A stretch of DNA of 64,000 bases from Amycolatopsis coloradensis (GTDB lineage Bacteria > Actinomycetota > Actinomycetes > Mycobacteriales > Pseudonocardiaceae): the NCBI RefSeq assembly GCF_001953865.1, contig NZ_MQUQ01000012.1:477116-541115 (forward strand). Direction: 5' to 3'. Numbering within the stretch: position 1 is the first letter of the stretch; each line of letters begins with the position of its first letter. Under the pieces are notes generated by a model that worked only from the letters and a program-made list of their open reading frames with translations, was not told the origin of the DNA and made no database searches. The position numbers and the translations under genes were made by a program. Positions 1-6,791 of the stretch are shown in pieces.

Positions 1-909
1 ATCGCGAAGGGGCAGGGACTTCCCGGCCTTTCGGCGCTGAAGCAGCCGTTCGAGCTGGTCGGCTACGCCGGTGTCGCCGGGACGATCCTGCTGGCCCTGA
101 CCCTCGGTTACGCGCTGGTCCGCGCGGAATGGCGGCGCGCGCTGATCGCGTTGCTCACGCCGTTGGCGCTGGGGATCATCGCTTACGGCGTGATGGTGCC
201 GGACTGGATGGGCCAGCACCGCTTCGCCACCCCGATCTGGATTCTCGCCGCGCTGGCCGGAACGCTGGCCGCGGGCGAACTGCTGCGCCGTTCGCGTGCG
301 GCCCTGCGGACCGTCGTGGTGCTCGTGCTGGTCGCGGCCGCGATCCCGTCCGGGATGGGTTTCGCGTCGTCGTCGGAGAAGTTCCAAGAGGTCCCGACGG
401 TGCCCGCGTGCCTCATCGCCGACCGGTTCGGCCGCGGTTTCAACACCATCGCCGACATTCTCGGCTTGCAGCAGGCGTCGTTGCTGCTGCCCGACCTCGG
501 CGGCTCGTCGATGACCAGCCGCCTGCACCTGGTCGACATGGCCGGGCTGGTCGAGGCGGACGTCGCGGACTTCCTCAAGAACGGCGACCTGCCTGGCCTG
601 CGCGACTACGTGTTCGACAAGGTCAAGCCGACCTTCATCCACTCGTGGGGCCCGTGGGCCGCGGGCAACGGCATCACCGTCGACCCGCGGATCGACCGCG
701 ACTACGAGCCGATCTTCGTGTACCCGGGCAGCGGGCCGCGCAACGGGGACTTCGTGCGCAAGGACGCCGTCTCCAGCCCGGAGAAGCTGAAGGCGGCCCA
801 GGACTACGCCGCGAAGACCCTGCCGGACGTCGAGAAGGCGCGCTTCGGCGGTCCGCTCAAGGACTGCGGCCCCACCATGCACCCGGGCCAGACCGTCCAC
901 CTGCCCTAG
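1..909 (+). CDS. Multi-pass membrane protein, C-terminal part (possibly GT-C glycosyltransferase)
   Basis: The reading frame is open from the first base, so the gene begins before the window. The visible 302 residues start with two or three hydrophobic segments (about residues 20-40, 46-62 and 75-120) separated by short basic loops. A soluble, presumably extracytoplasmic C-terminal domain of about 170 residues follows, with two cysteines and no further membrane segment. A bank of helices followed by a soluble tail is the layout of actinobacterial GT-C transferases such as arabinofuranosyl- and mannosyltransferases. No catalytic motif is visible because the N-terminus is missing, so the function is a guess. 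The gene converges on sfnG across palindrome A. Confidence 0.55.
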   Translation: MAKGQGLPGLSALKQPFELVGYAGVAGTILLALTLGYALVRAEWRRALIALLTPLALGIIAYGVMVPDWMGQHRFATPIWILAALAGTLAAGELLRRSRAALRTVVVLVLVAAAIPSGMGFASSSEKFQEVPTVPACLIADRFGRGFNTIADILGLQQASLLLPDLGGSSMTSRLHLVDMAGLVEADVADFLKNGDLPGLRDYVFDKVKPTFIHSWGPWAAGNGITVDPRIDRDYEPIFVYPGSGPRNGDFVRKDAVSSPEKLKAAQDYAAKTLPDVEKARFGGPLKDCGPTMHPGQTVHLP

Positions 910-926
910 CCCCCTCCCTACCGCCC

Positions 927-988
927 GCGTTTCGTCCTCTAGTTGCGGTAGTTGCGCGTGCAAGGACCGCAACTAGAGGACGAAACGC
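927..988. repeat. Palindrome family A, copy 1 (likely bidirectional terminator)
   Basis: Two perfectly complementary 22-base arms (927-948 and 967-988) surround an 18-base loop. The arm core reads cgtcctctagttgcgg. It lies between two convergent genes and has no T-tract, as is common for actinobacterial terminators. The same arm sequence recurs at 18631-18683. Confidence 0.75.
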
Positions 989-989
989 G

Positions 990-2117
990 TCAGGGGGCGG
1001 AGGTGACGAGGGGTTCGGGGGTGGCGGCGCCTCGCTCGAGGTCCGCCTCCTTGGCCCGGATCACCGGCAGCACGTGCTTCCCGAAGTGCTCGACGTCCTC
1101 CAGGTAGTGCAGGAATCCGAGCAGCAACAGGTTCGCCCCGCGCGTCTTGTACTCGATGGCCTGGTCCGCGATCTGCTCCGGCGTGCCGATCAGCCCGGTG
1201 CGGAAGCCGTCGTTGTACTGCACCAGATCCTTGAACTCCGAGTCGGCCCACATTCCCTTCTTGTCCGAAGTGGAGCTTCCCGCCTGCTTGACGGCGTTGC
1301 GGAATCCCTCGACGGCGTCGGTGTTCGCCTTCTCGACGATCTCGCGCAGCACGGCCTTCGCCTCGCTGTCGGTCTCCCGCGCGATCAGGAAACCGTTGAG
1401 CCCGAAGCGGACGGAGTGATCGTTCTCGACCGCGTAGCCGCGGACCTCCGAGACCTGCTCGCTGAAGCCGTCGAAGTCCTTGCCGTTGCTGAAGTACCAG
1501 TCGGAGACCCGGCCCGCGAGCTTCCGCGCCGCGGTCGAATTGCCGCCCTGGAAGATCTCCGGATGCGGCCGCCCGACCGGTTTGGGCTTGATGTCGAAAT
1601 CGTGGATCCGGTAGAAATCACCGTTGAATTCGGCGTGGTCGCTCGTCCAGAGTTCCTTCAGTACGCGAATGAACTCTTCCGAACGCCGGTACCGTTCGTC
1701 GTGTTCGAGCCACGCTTCACCGAGGTTGGTGAATTCGTCCTTGAACCAGCCGCTGACCACGTTGACCGCCGCGCGCCCACCGGAGATCACGTCCGCACTG
1801 GCGATGAACTTCGCGAGCACGCCGGGATGCCACAGCCCGGGGTGGATCGCCGCGATCACCTTCAGCCGCTGGGTCGCGAGCAGCAGCGCGAGGCTGAATC
1901 CGGTCGATTCATGCTGGTAGGCGGCACCGTAGCTGGCCGTGTAGCGGACTTGGCTCAGCGCGTATTCGAACCCGCTGTTCTCCGCGAGGACGGCGAGATC
2001 CCGGTTGTACTCGTATCCCCAGTCGGTGCGCTGCTCGATGTCGCTGGTGACCAGCCCGCCGCTCACATTGGGGACCCAGTAGGCGAATTTGAGTGGTTCG
2101 GATTCGATTCCCGGCAT
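990..2117 (-). CDS. sfnG: Dimethylsulfone monooxygenase SfnG (LLM-class flavin monooxygenase)
   Basis: A 375-residue luciferase-like TIM-barrel protein. SfnG uses reduced flavin, normally FMNH2 from a partner reductase, to oxidise dimethylsulfone to methanesulfinate so that sulfur can be assimilated. The N-terminus (KFAYWVPNVSGGLVTSDIEQ) and the blocks VRYTASYGAAYQHEST, VNVVSGWFKDEF and LEHDERYRRSEEFIR match my memory of SfnG, and the length is normal. No flavin reductase or sulfonate transporter gene is adjacent. The ATG at 2117 is taken as the start because the SfnG-like sequence begins directly there; its ribosome binding site is weak. The gene ends at palindrome A. Confidence 0.85.
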   Translation of the reverse strand: MPGIESEPLKFAYWVPNVSGGLVTSDIEQRTDWGYEYNRDLAVLAENSGFEYALSQVRYTASYGAAYQHESTGFSLALLLATQRLKVIAAIHPGLWHPGVLAKFIASADVISGGRAAVNVVSGWFKDEFTNLGEAWLEHDERYRRSEEFIRVLKELWTSDHAEFNGDFYRIHDFDIKPKPVGRPHPEIFQGGNSTAARKLAGRVSDWYFSNGKDFDGFSEQVSEVRGYAVENDHSVRFGLNGFLIARETDSEAKAVLREIVEKANTDAVEGFRNAVKQAGSSTSDKKGMWADSEFKDLVQYNDGFRTGLIGTPEQIADQAIEYKTRGANLLLLGFLHYLEDVEHFGKHVLPVIRAKEADLERGAATPEPLVTSAP

Positions 2118-2154
2118 GCCGCGGAGTGAACCCGCCGCGCACGGAGACCGTCAA

Positions 2155-2655
2155 TCACCGTCCAAGCGCTGGGAACGGCCGAGCGCGGAACTCAATTCGG
2201 TGCGCCCGGTGATCCCCAGTTCGCGGTAGGCCCCGGCCTAATGCAGTTCGACGGTCCGGCGAGGTCAGGTGCGGCGCCTCGGCGATCTCCCGGCTGGTGA
2301 GACCTTGTGGCGCCATCGCCGCGACGCGGTACTCCTGTTGGGTGAGCCGTCTTCGTTGTCCTTCACCATCGCCAGGCTTGCCCGCGCATTTCCGCACCGC
2401 AGTGCTTGCTCGACCGCGCGGCCTGCCACAACGTGTTGATCGACTTCTCACCCTGTCCGTGCCGGTCCTGCGACGCGCCGAGTTCGGTCAGTGCCTCGGC
2501 TCGAATGCGTCTCCAGCCGGGACGCGGCGGCGATCGCGACGGTGAACCCGGCCGCCTCGGCCAGTTCGCCCGCCGGAACAGTCCGGTGATCGCGTCGAGT
2601 TCGCTGTCGCGACCCAGCAGCCCGGCGGCGTGGCGCTTCGGTACCGAAGGGACTC
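2155..2655 (-). pseudogene. Remnant of a LuxR-family (ATP-binding, LAL-type) regulator
   Basis: Pieces of a LuxR regulator appear in different frames. Near 2590-2640 is a fragment resembling the start of the ATPase domain (LLGRDSELDAITGLFRRA). The C-terminal helix-turn-helix follows directly: QQEYRVAAMAPQGLTSREIA in one frame (about 2270-2350), then RTVELH, a stop, and AYRELGITGRTELSSALGR in another (about 2160-2250). The central several hundred residues of a LAL protein are absent. This is a deletion product with at least one frameshift and one in-frame stop, and no complete product can be made. Confidence 0.7.
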
Positions 2656-2662
2656 TCGGGAT

Positions 2663-3038
2663 TTACTTCGGTATGCACCGAAGAGACCGTCGTGTCGGCT
2701 TGCGGCAAACTACTCGAACGTAAGCGGTCGTAGGAGTAAGCGCTGGTCGATGTCCGTATCCGGCGAGTCCCGCGGAAACCGGCGAGACGATCGTTGTGAC
2801 GACGACACACGCCAGGAAGATCACCACGAGGTTGGCCGTGATCAGCGACAGCCGTCCGCGCCGCCGGGTGGCGCCAGAGGGCAGGGCGGATCGGCCCTCG
2901 CCAGCGCGTTCTCCACCGACGAGAATCCCGCGACCTGGTGCCCGCAGCTGTTCTTCGAAGGCGTATGCCTCGGTTCGATCGAGCACACCGAGCACACAGG
3001 GCCGCGACGTCGGTGTGTTTCGTCTTTCGCTTCCTCAT
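2663..3038 (-). pseudogene. Frameshifted anti-sigma factor gene (putative zinc-finger anti-sigma)
   Basis: The ATG at 3038 overlaps the stop of the sigma gene (ATGA), the coupling expected of a sigma/anti-sigma pair. Translation gives MRKRKTKHTDVAALC. A one-base shift then moves the recognisable continuation VLGVLDRTEAYAFEEQLRA into another frame. That continuation is the ASD/zinc-finger helix pattern of anti-sigma factors. The cysteine pair of the zinc finger is not visible after EEQLRA. A membrane segment (LITANLVVIFLACVVVTTIV) follows in the shifted frame. The protein as encoded would be truncated and non-functional. Confidence 0.65.
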
Positions 3039-3673
3039 CGCGAACCCAGCTCTCCTAACGACCGTCGCAATGTCCTCATAGCCGCGTACAGCCGTGATTT
3101 GACCGTGCCCTCCGGTATTCCCAATATCACCGCCGCCTCCCGGACCGTATGTCCGGTCAGATATGTCTCGTAGATGACAGCCTGGTATTTGCTGTCCAGA
3201 TATCGTAGTGCCTCGGAAATGGCGAGTGCGGACAGCGACTGATCCACCTGGTCCGCTGTTTCGGCGTTTTCGGGACTTTCCAGCTCCGCCTCCTGTGGCC
3301 GGGCGCTCTGGTTTCTCCAGCCGTCGATCACGATCCGCTTCGTGACCGTGAGCAGGCAGCCGCGCAGCATTCCCGGCTCGCGGTTCAGCGTGTCGGAATG
3401 TTGCCAGGCGCGAATCAGCGTCTCTTGGACAACGTCCTCTGTCCATTGTCGATCATGGCCGGTCAGGTACAGGACCTGGCTGAACAGGGTCTCCCGCGGC
3501 CGAACCTGCACCCTCTGCTCACTGCTTCCATAGGGTTCGCGACCTCCTCGGCGGTGGAGGATTTCACAGGTCGGTACACCGTAGCGCAGACTTTCGCCGT
3601 AAGCCATGTGCAGTAGTGCTCCAATTACCATTAATCGGCCGGTACGTATGACGGCGAGAAACGGTTCAAACAT
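3035..3673 (-). CDS. ECF-type RNA polymerase sigma factor (SigL/SigK-like), N-terminus unusual
   Basis: Region 2 is clear: LFSQVLYLTGHDRQ, then VVQETLIRAWQHSDTLN and RIVIDGWRNQSARP. Region 4 is intact: a helix-turn-helix with TVREAAVILGIPEGTVKSRL. It would direct RNA polymerase to stress or envelope promoters and be held by the anti-sigma factor encoded downstream, which is broken. The first 60 or so residues do not look like a sigma N-terminus. The usual acidic ALYREHG-type helix before LFSQ is replaced by a basic stretch, so the start may be wrong or the 5' end frameshifted. With the neighbouring pseudogenes, the whole regulatory unit may be decaying. Confidence 0.55.
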   Translation of the reverse strand: MFEPFLAVIRTGRLMVIGALLHMAYGESLRYGVPTCEILHRRGGREPYGSSEQRVQVRPRETLFSQVLYLTGHDRQWTEDVVQETLIRAWQHSDTLNREPGMLRGCLLTVTKRIVIDGWRNQSARPQEAELESPENAETADQVDQSLSALAISEALRYLDSKYQAVIYETYLTGHTVREAAVILGIPEGTVKSRLYAAMRTLRRSLGELGSR

Positions 3674-4087
3674 GCTATGTGATTCACATCACACTTGAGT
3701 AAGTGGGCAGAAATCGAACCGGCCGCTCCGGTTTGCCGTATTTCCCATGAAGCTGCTCGGAGTGGTGATCGCCTGCCTGAAGATATTGGTAGGAATGCCC
3801 GCCCATGCCTTCGCGAAAATGACCGGGAACTGCTCACCATCGCGCGACAGGCGGGGTCCGGTCGGTCGCCAGGCGGAACAGTGCGGAGGCGCGCAACGGG
3901 TGTGCGAGGTCCGGGCGGCCACCCGTGACGACGCGATGCGGTCCTTCGCCGAAGCTCGGCTAAGTTCGCCAACGCGCGGCCCGGCGAATGGACCGGACAG
4001 GGCACCGGCCACGGCTGGTTCGTGATCAGACCCGACGGGTAGCGCAACCTGAATCGCCTGCCCACCCCCGTGCAGTAGGATTCGCCG
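3674..4087. other. Intergenic region upstream of rnpB with a possible gene relic
   Basis: There is no convincing gene. On the plus strand about 3900-4042, two adjacent frames read as one protein tail: ATRDDAMRSFAEAR, then KFANARPGEWTGQG continuing to WFVIRPDG and a stop at 4042. This suggests the frameshifted C-terminus of a lost gene that I cannot name. The last 40 bases should contain the rnpB promoter, but no clear -35/-10 pair stands out. Confidence 0.35.
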
Positions 4088-4492
4088 ACGGACGAGTCGG
4101 CAGGGCGGCCGCGAGCCGGGAGACCGGTTCGAGGAAAGTCCGGACTCCACAGGGCAGGGTGGTTGTTAACGGCAACCCGGGGCGACCCGCGGGACAGTGC
4201 CACAGAAAACAGACCGCCTCCGCGCGCTTCGCGGGCGGAGGTAAGGGTGAAACGGTGGTGTAAGAGACCACCAGCGTCCTGGGTGACCAGGACGGCTAGG
4301 TAAACCCCACCCGGAGCAAGGCCAAGAGGGAGCCCCGAGGCTCCTGCGCAGACGACCGAGGGCTGCCCGCCCGAGTCTGCGGGTAGGCCGCTCGAGCCCG
4401 CCGGCGACGGCGGGCCTAGATGGATGGCCGCCACTCGCTCAGCCGCGAGGCGAGGCGAGGACAGGATCCGGCTTACACGCCGGCTCGTCCCG
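4088..4492 (+). ncRNA. rnpB: RNase P RNA, bacterial class A
   Basis: The catalytic RNA that trims the 5' ends of pre-tRNAs with the RnpA protein. The universal core gaggaaagtccggactccac is at 4129-4148, followed by an acagggcaggg/P4-type segment and a paired 3' core (agatggatggccgcc near 4419). The ends form helix P1: ggacgag at 4090-4096 pairs with ctcgtcc at 4484-4490. The length of about 400 nt is usual for actinobacteria. The exact ends are inferred from P1. Palindrome B follows at once and probably terminates transcription. Confidence 0.95.
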
Positions 4493-4493
4493 G

Positions 4494-4546
4494 TACATGA
4501 AGGCCCCCTTCCTTGCGCCAGGCGCAAGGAAGGGGGCCTTCATGTA
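4494..4546. repeat. Palindrome family B, copy 1, directly after rnpB
   Basis: A perfect 26-base inverted repeat (4494-4519 and 4521-4546) with a single central base. The arms contain tacatgaaggccccctt. It starts two bases after the RNase P RNA and probably terminates it. A related element lies at 15084-15138. Confidence 0.75.
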
Positions 4547-4634
4547 CTTCAGGCCGGGGTGGGAGCGCGCGGTGGGCATTTCTTCACGGACCGTCCCCTG
4601 CCTCATTCCCCGAGAATTCGCCCCACCTGCGGAA

Positions 4635-4658
4635 GTGATAGCAAAGGTCCCTTGCTTC
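4635..4658. repeat. Palindrome family C, single arm
   Basis: One arm only (tgatagcaaaggtcccttgc) of the element found as full palindromes at 15282, 45244 and 49771. It lies about 60 bases upstream of the next gene. Confidence 0.6.
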
Positions 4659-4715
4659 CCACCTCGGCCCCTTGGAACGCTGCGCCCCCTGACTACTTGC
4701 CGGTAGGGTGCACCC

Positions 4716-5579
4716 ATGGGCGAAGCGAGTCGGGTCACGGGACGGTTCCGCGGGACGTTCGATGCACTGCATTCCCTCACTTATTTCGCCCCCGAGACGG
4801 AGGCCGCGCTCACCGACGCTGGACTCCGGCCGGGGCGCATGACGTACTTCGCGGGCCGCGCGGCCCCCATGGGCGCGGTGAGCCCGGGTGTCGTCGCCGC
4901 CACGTTCTACAACTTCAATCCCGAGCTGGTCGCCCGCCACATCCCGCGCGCGTGGACGCTGGCCAGCCCGGATCGGATCATCGAGGCCAGGTTCGAAGCG
5001 GTCGACGCGACCCTGACCCGGCTGCTCGGCAAGGACACCATCGACTCCGAACAGGTCGCCGAGGCCGCCGAACTCGCCCGCGAGGCGACCGGAGGTTGCC
5101 AGGCCGACGGGCGCCCGCTCTACGCCGGGCACGCCGACCTCGACTGGCCGAGCGAGCCGCACCTCGTCCTCTGGCACGCCGTCACCCTGTTGCGTGAGCA
5201 CCGCGGGGACGGCCACATCGCCGCACTCGTCCTCAACGGTCTCGGCGGGCTCGAAGCTCTCGTCACGCACACCGCCACCGGCAAGGGCTTCCAGGCCGCC
5301 GCGGCCAAGGCTACCCGTGGCTGGAGCGACGAGCAGTGGGACGCCGCGGGCGACGCTCTCCGCGAGAAGGGTGTCCTCGACGCCGAGGGCGGCTTGACCG
5401 AGGCCGGGAACGATCTTCGCGAGCGGATCGAGGTCGCCACCAACGCGGCGTCGACCGGGCCGTGGGAGCACCTCGGCGAGGAGAAGACCAAGCGGCTTCA
5501 CGAGCTGTGCGGGTCCTTGAGCCGCCAGGCCGTCGAAGCAGGCGCTTTTCCCGCGAATGTGTTCTCCAAGGGCCAATAA
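4716..5579 (+). CDS. SCO6745-family protein
   Basis: A 287-residue soluble protein of the actinobacterial SCO6745 family, recognised from the N-terminal FDALHSLTYFAPETEAAL, the block YFAGRAAPMGAVSPGVVAATFYNFNP and the middle LDWPSEPHLVLWHAVTLLREHRGDGH. The C-terminal part (about residues 195-285) reads like a winged helix: WSDEQWDAAGDALREKGVLD, then LTEAGNDLRERIE. The fold resembles MarR-like regulators, but I know of no demonstrated function. It is a single gene, with the long spacer to the secretion-like operon downstream and rnpB upstream. Confidence 0.8.
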   Translation: MGEASRVTGRFRGTFDALHSLTYFAPETEAALTDAGLRPGRMTYFAGRAAPMGAVSPGVVAATFYNFNPELVARHIPRAWTLASPDRIIEARFEAVDATLTRLLGKDTIDSEQVAEAAELAREATGGCQADGRPLYAGHADLDWPSEPHLVLWHAVTLLREHRGDGHIAALVLNGLGGLEALVTHTATGKGFQAAAAKATRGWSDEQWDAAGDALREKGVLDAEGGLTEAGNDLRERIEVATNAASTGPWEHLGEEKTKRLHELCGSLSRQAVEAGAFPANVFSKGQ

Positions 5580-6031
5580 TTACGCTATGTAGTGAAAATG
5601 CGGGTTCGGTTTTCGCTTTGGGTAACGGAAGCGTGACTTCCCCTGATCGGTGCCCATGATTTTTGTCGAATACGCGCTCACGCAGTGGACTCGCGGAAAG
5701 CCACCGAACGAGTCATGTCACACTGGTCGTGGCCCGATTCCCGGCCGCCGACCCGTACTCACAGTGAGCAAGAATCTCGCAACCGGGTGAGTTCGTCAGC
5801 ACACTGCGAAATCCGGGTGGCCGGGGTTAATCCTGACGACCCTTGCAACGATGATGGAGACCGAGGATGGTCGTGGTGCTGCGCCTCGCTCTGTGCTCAG
5901 CAGACGCTGCGTAATACAAGAGGTATCCACAGAGCGCGCTTTGACCACTACCCCTCGTGACGTCATGATGTTCGAAGCACCACCGAGCCAGAACCGCGCG
6001 AACCCCCTCTCCGCGCACCGGGAGTAATGCG
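5580..6031. other. Long leader region of the T4SS-like operon
   Basis: 452 bases without a supported gene. The region presumably holds the operon promoter and a long untranslated leader. It includes an AT-richer stretch near 5580-5640 and a cluster of short GC-rich inverted segments near 5790-5840, but I recognise no riboswitch family. The last bases (gggag at about 6019-6023) serve as ribosome binding site for the first gene. Confidence 0.4.
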
Positions 6032-6298
6032 ATGATGACCTTGACCACCCTCGACACGCTGGCCGCCGGCGAGCTCGGCACCGGCAACGTCCGCACCTGG
6101 CTGATCGACAACATCATCCCCCTGGTGCTGCTGGCCGTCGCACTTCTGCTGCTGTGGCTGGGTGGCGGCAAGGGGGACAACGCCGGTGTCATGCGCCGTC
6201 TCGCCGGTGTCGTGATCGCGCTGGCGATCATCGGCCTCGCGGTGAGTGGTGCCGGAGTCAACGTGGGCCAGTGGATCGCCGGCCTCTTCACGGGCTGA
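6032..6298 (+). CDS. Small two-helix membrane protein (VirB2/TcpD-like position)
   Basis: An 88-residue protein: a short polar N-terminus, a hydrophobic helix at about residues 27-45 (IIPLVLLAVALLLLWLGGG), a short basic loop (KGDNAGVMRRLAG) and a second helix at about 59-85. Two helices joined by a short cytoplasmic basic loop is the topology of VirB2-type pilins and of TcpD-like subunits. It is the first gene of the operon, as virB2 often is. The sequence itself does not prove homology. The start ATG follows gggag with a 7-8 base gap. Confidence 0.6.
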   Translation: MMTLTTLDTLAAGELGTGNVRTWLIDNIIPLVLLAVALLLLWLGGGKGDNAGVMRRLAGVVIALAIIGLAVSGAGVNVGQWIAGLFTG

Positions 6299-6311
6299 GG
6301 CAGGGCCCGCG

Positions 6312-6788
6312 TTGCGTATCCGCACCGATGACGAGGTTTACCGGGTCGATGCCGTGTGGCTCGGCCCGCCGAAAGCGACTTTTCCCTGGAGGGCCCGCTA
6401 CGTCGCGTGGCTCGTCGGTATCCCGGTCTTCCTGCTCGTGCTCACCGCCGAACGGTGGGCGGGCTGGAGCTTCGGGTTCTTCTCGACCGCCTGGGCTTTC
6501 GTCGCCACAATTGTGATCACGAGATTGATCACGTCCAAGATCAGCCACGAGCGCCCGCTGGGCGCGGTGGCCGGGATGGCGGCGAAAGAGCTCAACTCAC
6601 CTAGAGAACGGACCACGGGTACGGGCGGCGCGGCCAGCGCTTCCCGCGTCCGGGTGCGGGCGACCCGCCCGTTGCCGAAGCACCGCAGGAGACGGCAGTA
6701 CCAGCAACACGGCTACGGCGGCGGCGCCGGAGCTCAGGGAACACCACGAGCGCGTCGGAGCCGCCCTGCGGCTCGGGCCGGGAGGTAG
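6312..6788 (+). CDS. TcpE/PrgI-like (VirB3-type) membrane protein
   Basis: 158 residues from a TTG at 6312. An N-terminal cytoplasmic stretch (RIRTDDEVYRVDAVWLGPP) leads into a hairpin of two helices at about residues 30-48 and 53-72, then a basic, disordered C-terminus rich in Arg and Gly. Short proteins with one helical hairpin placed directly before the VirB4 ATPase gene are VirB3 or TcpE/PrgI homologues that dock the ATPase to the membrane. The TTG is preferred because the frame upstream is shadow sequence of the previous gene. It ends three bases before the ATPase gene, within that gene's strong ggaggt ribosome binding site. Confidence 0.6.
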   Translation: MRIRTDDEVYRVDAVWLGPPKATFPWRARYVAWLVGIPVFLLVLTAERWAGWSFGFFSTAWAFVATIVITRLITSKISHERPLGAVAGMAAKELNSPRERTTGTGGAASASRVRVRATRPLPKHRRRRQYQQHGYGGGAGAQGTPRARRSRPAARAGR

Positions 6789-6791
6789 TCG

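Noticed and set aside
129..2129. A 666-residue plus-strand frame across the first two genes
   Set aside because: It crosses palindrome A and runs antisense to sfnG, with no domain; it is a product of high GC content.
3689..4150. 153-residue minus-strand frame upstream of and into rnpB
   Set aside because: It runs antisense into the RNase P RNA and has no domain; it appears to be spurious.
5580..6031. Possible c-di-AMP (ydaO) riboswitch before the secretion operon, which encodes a wall hydrolase
   Set aside because: I could not find the conserved core segments of that riboswitch; only generic GC-rich inverted pieces are present.
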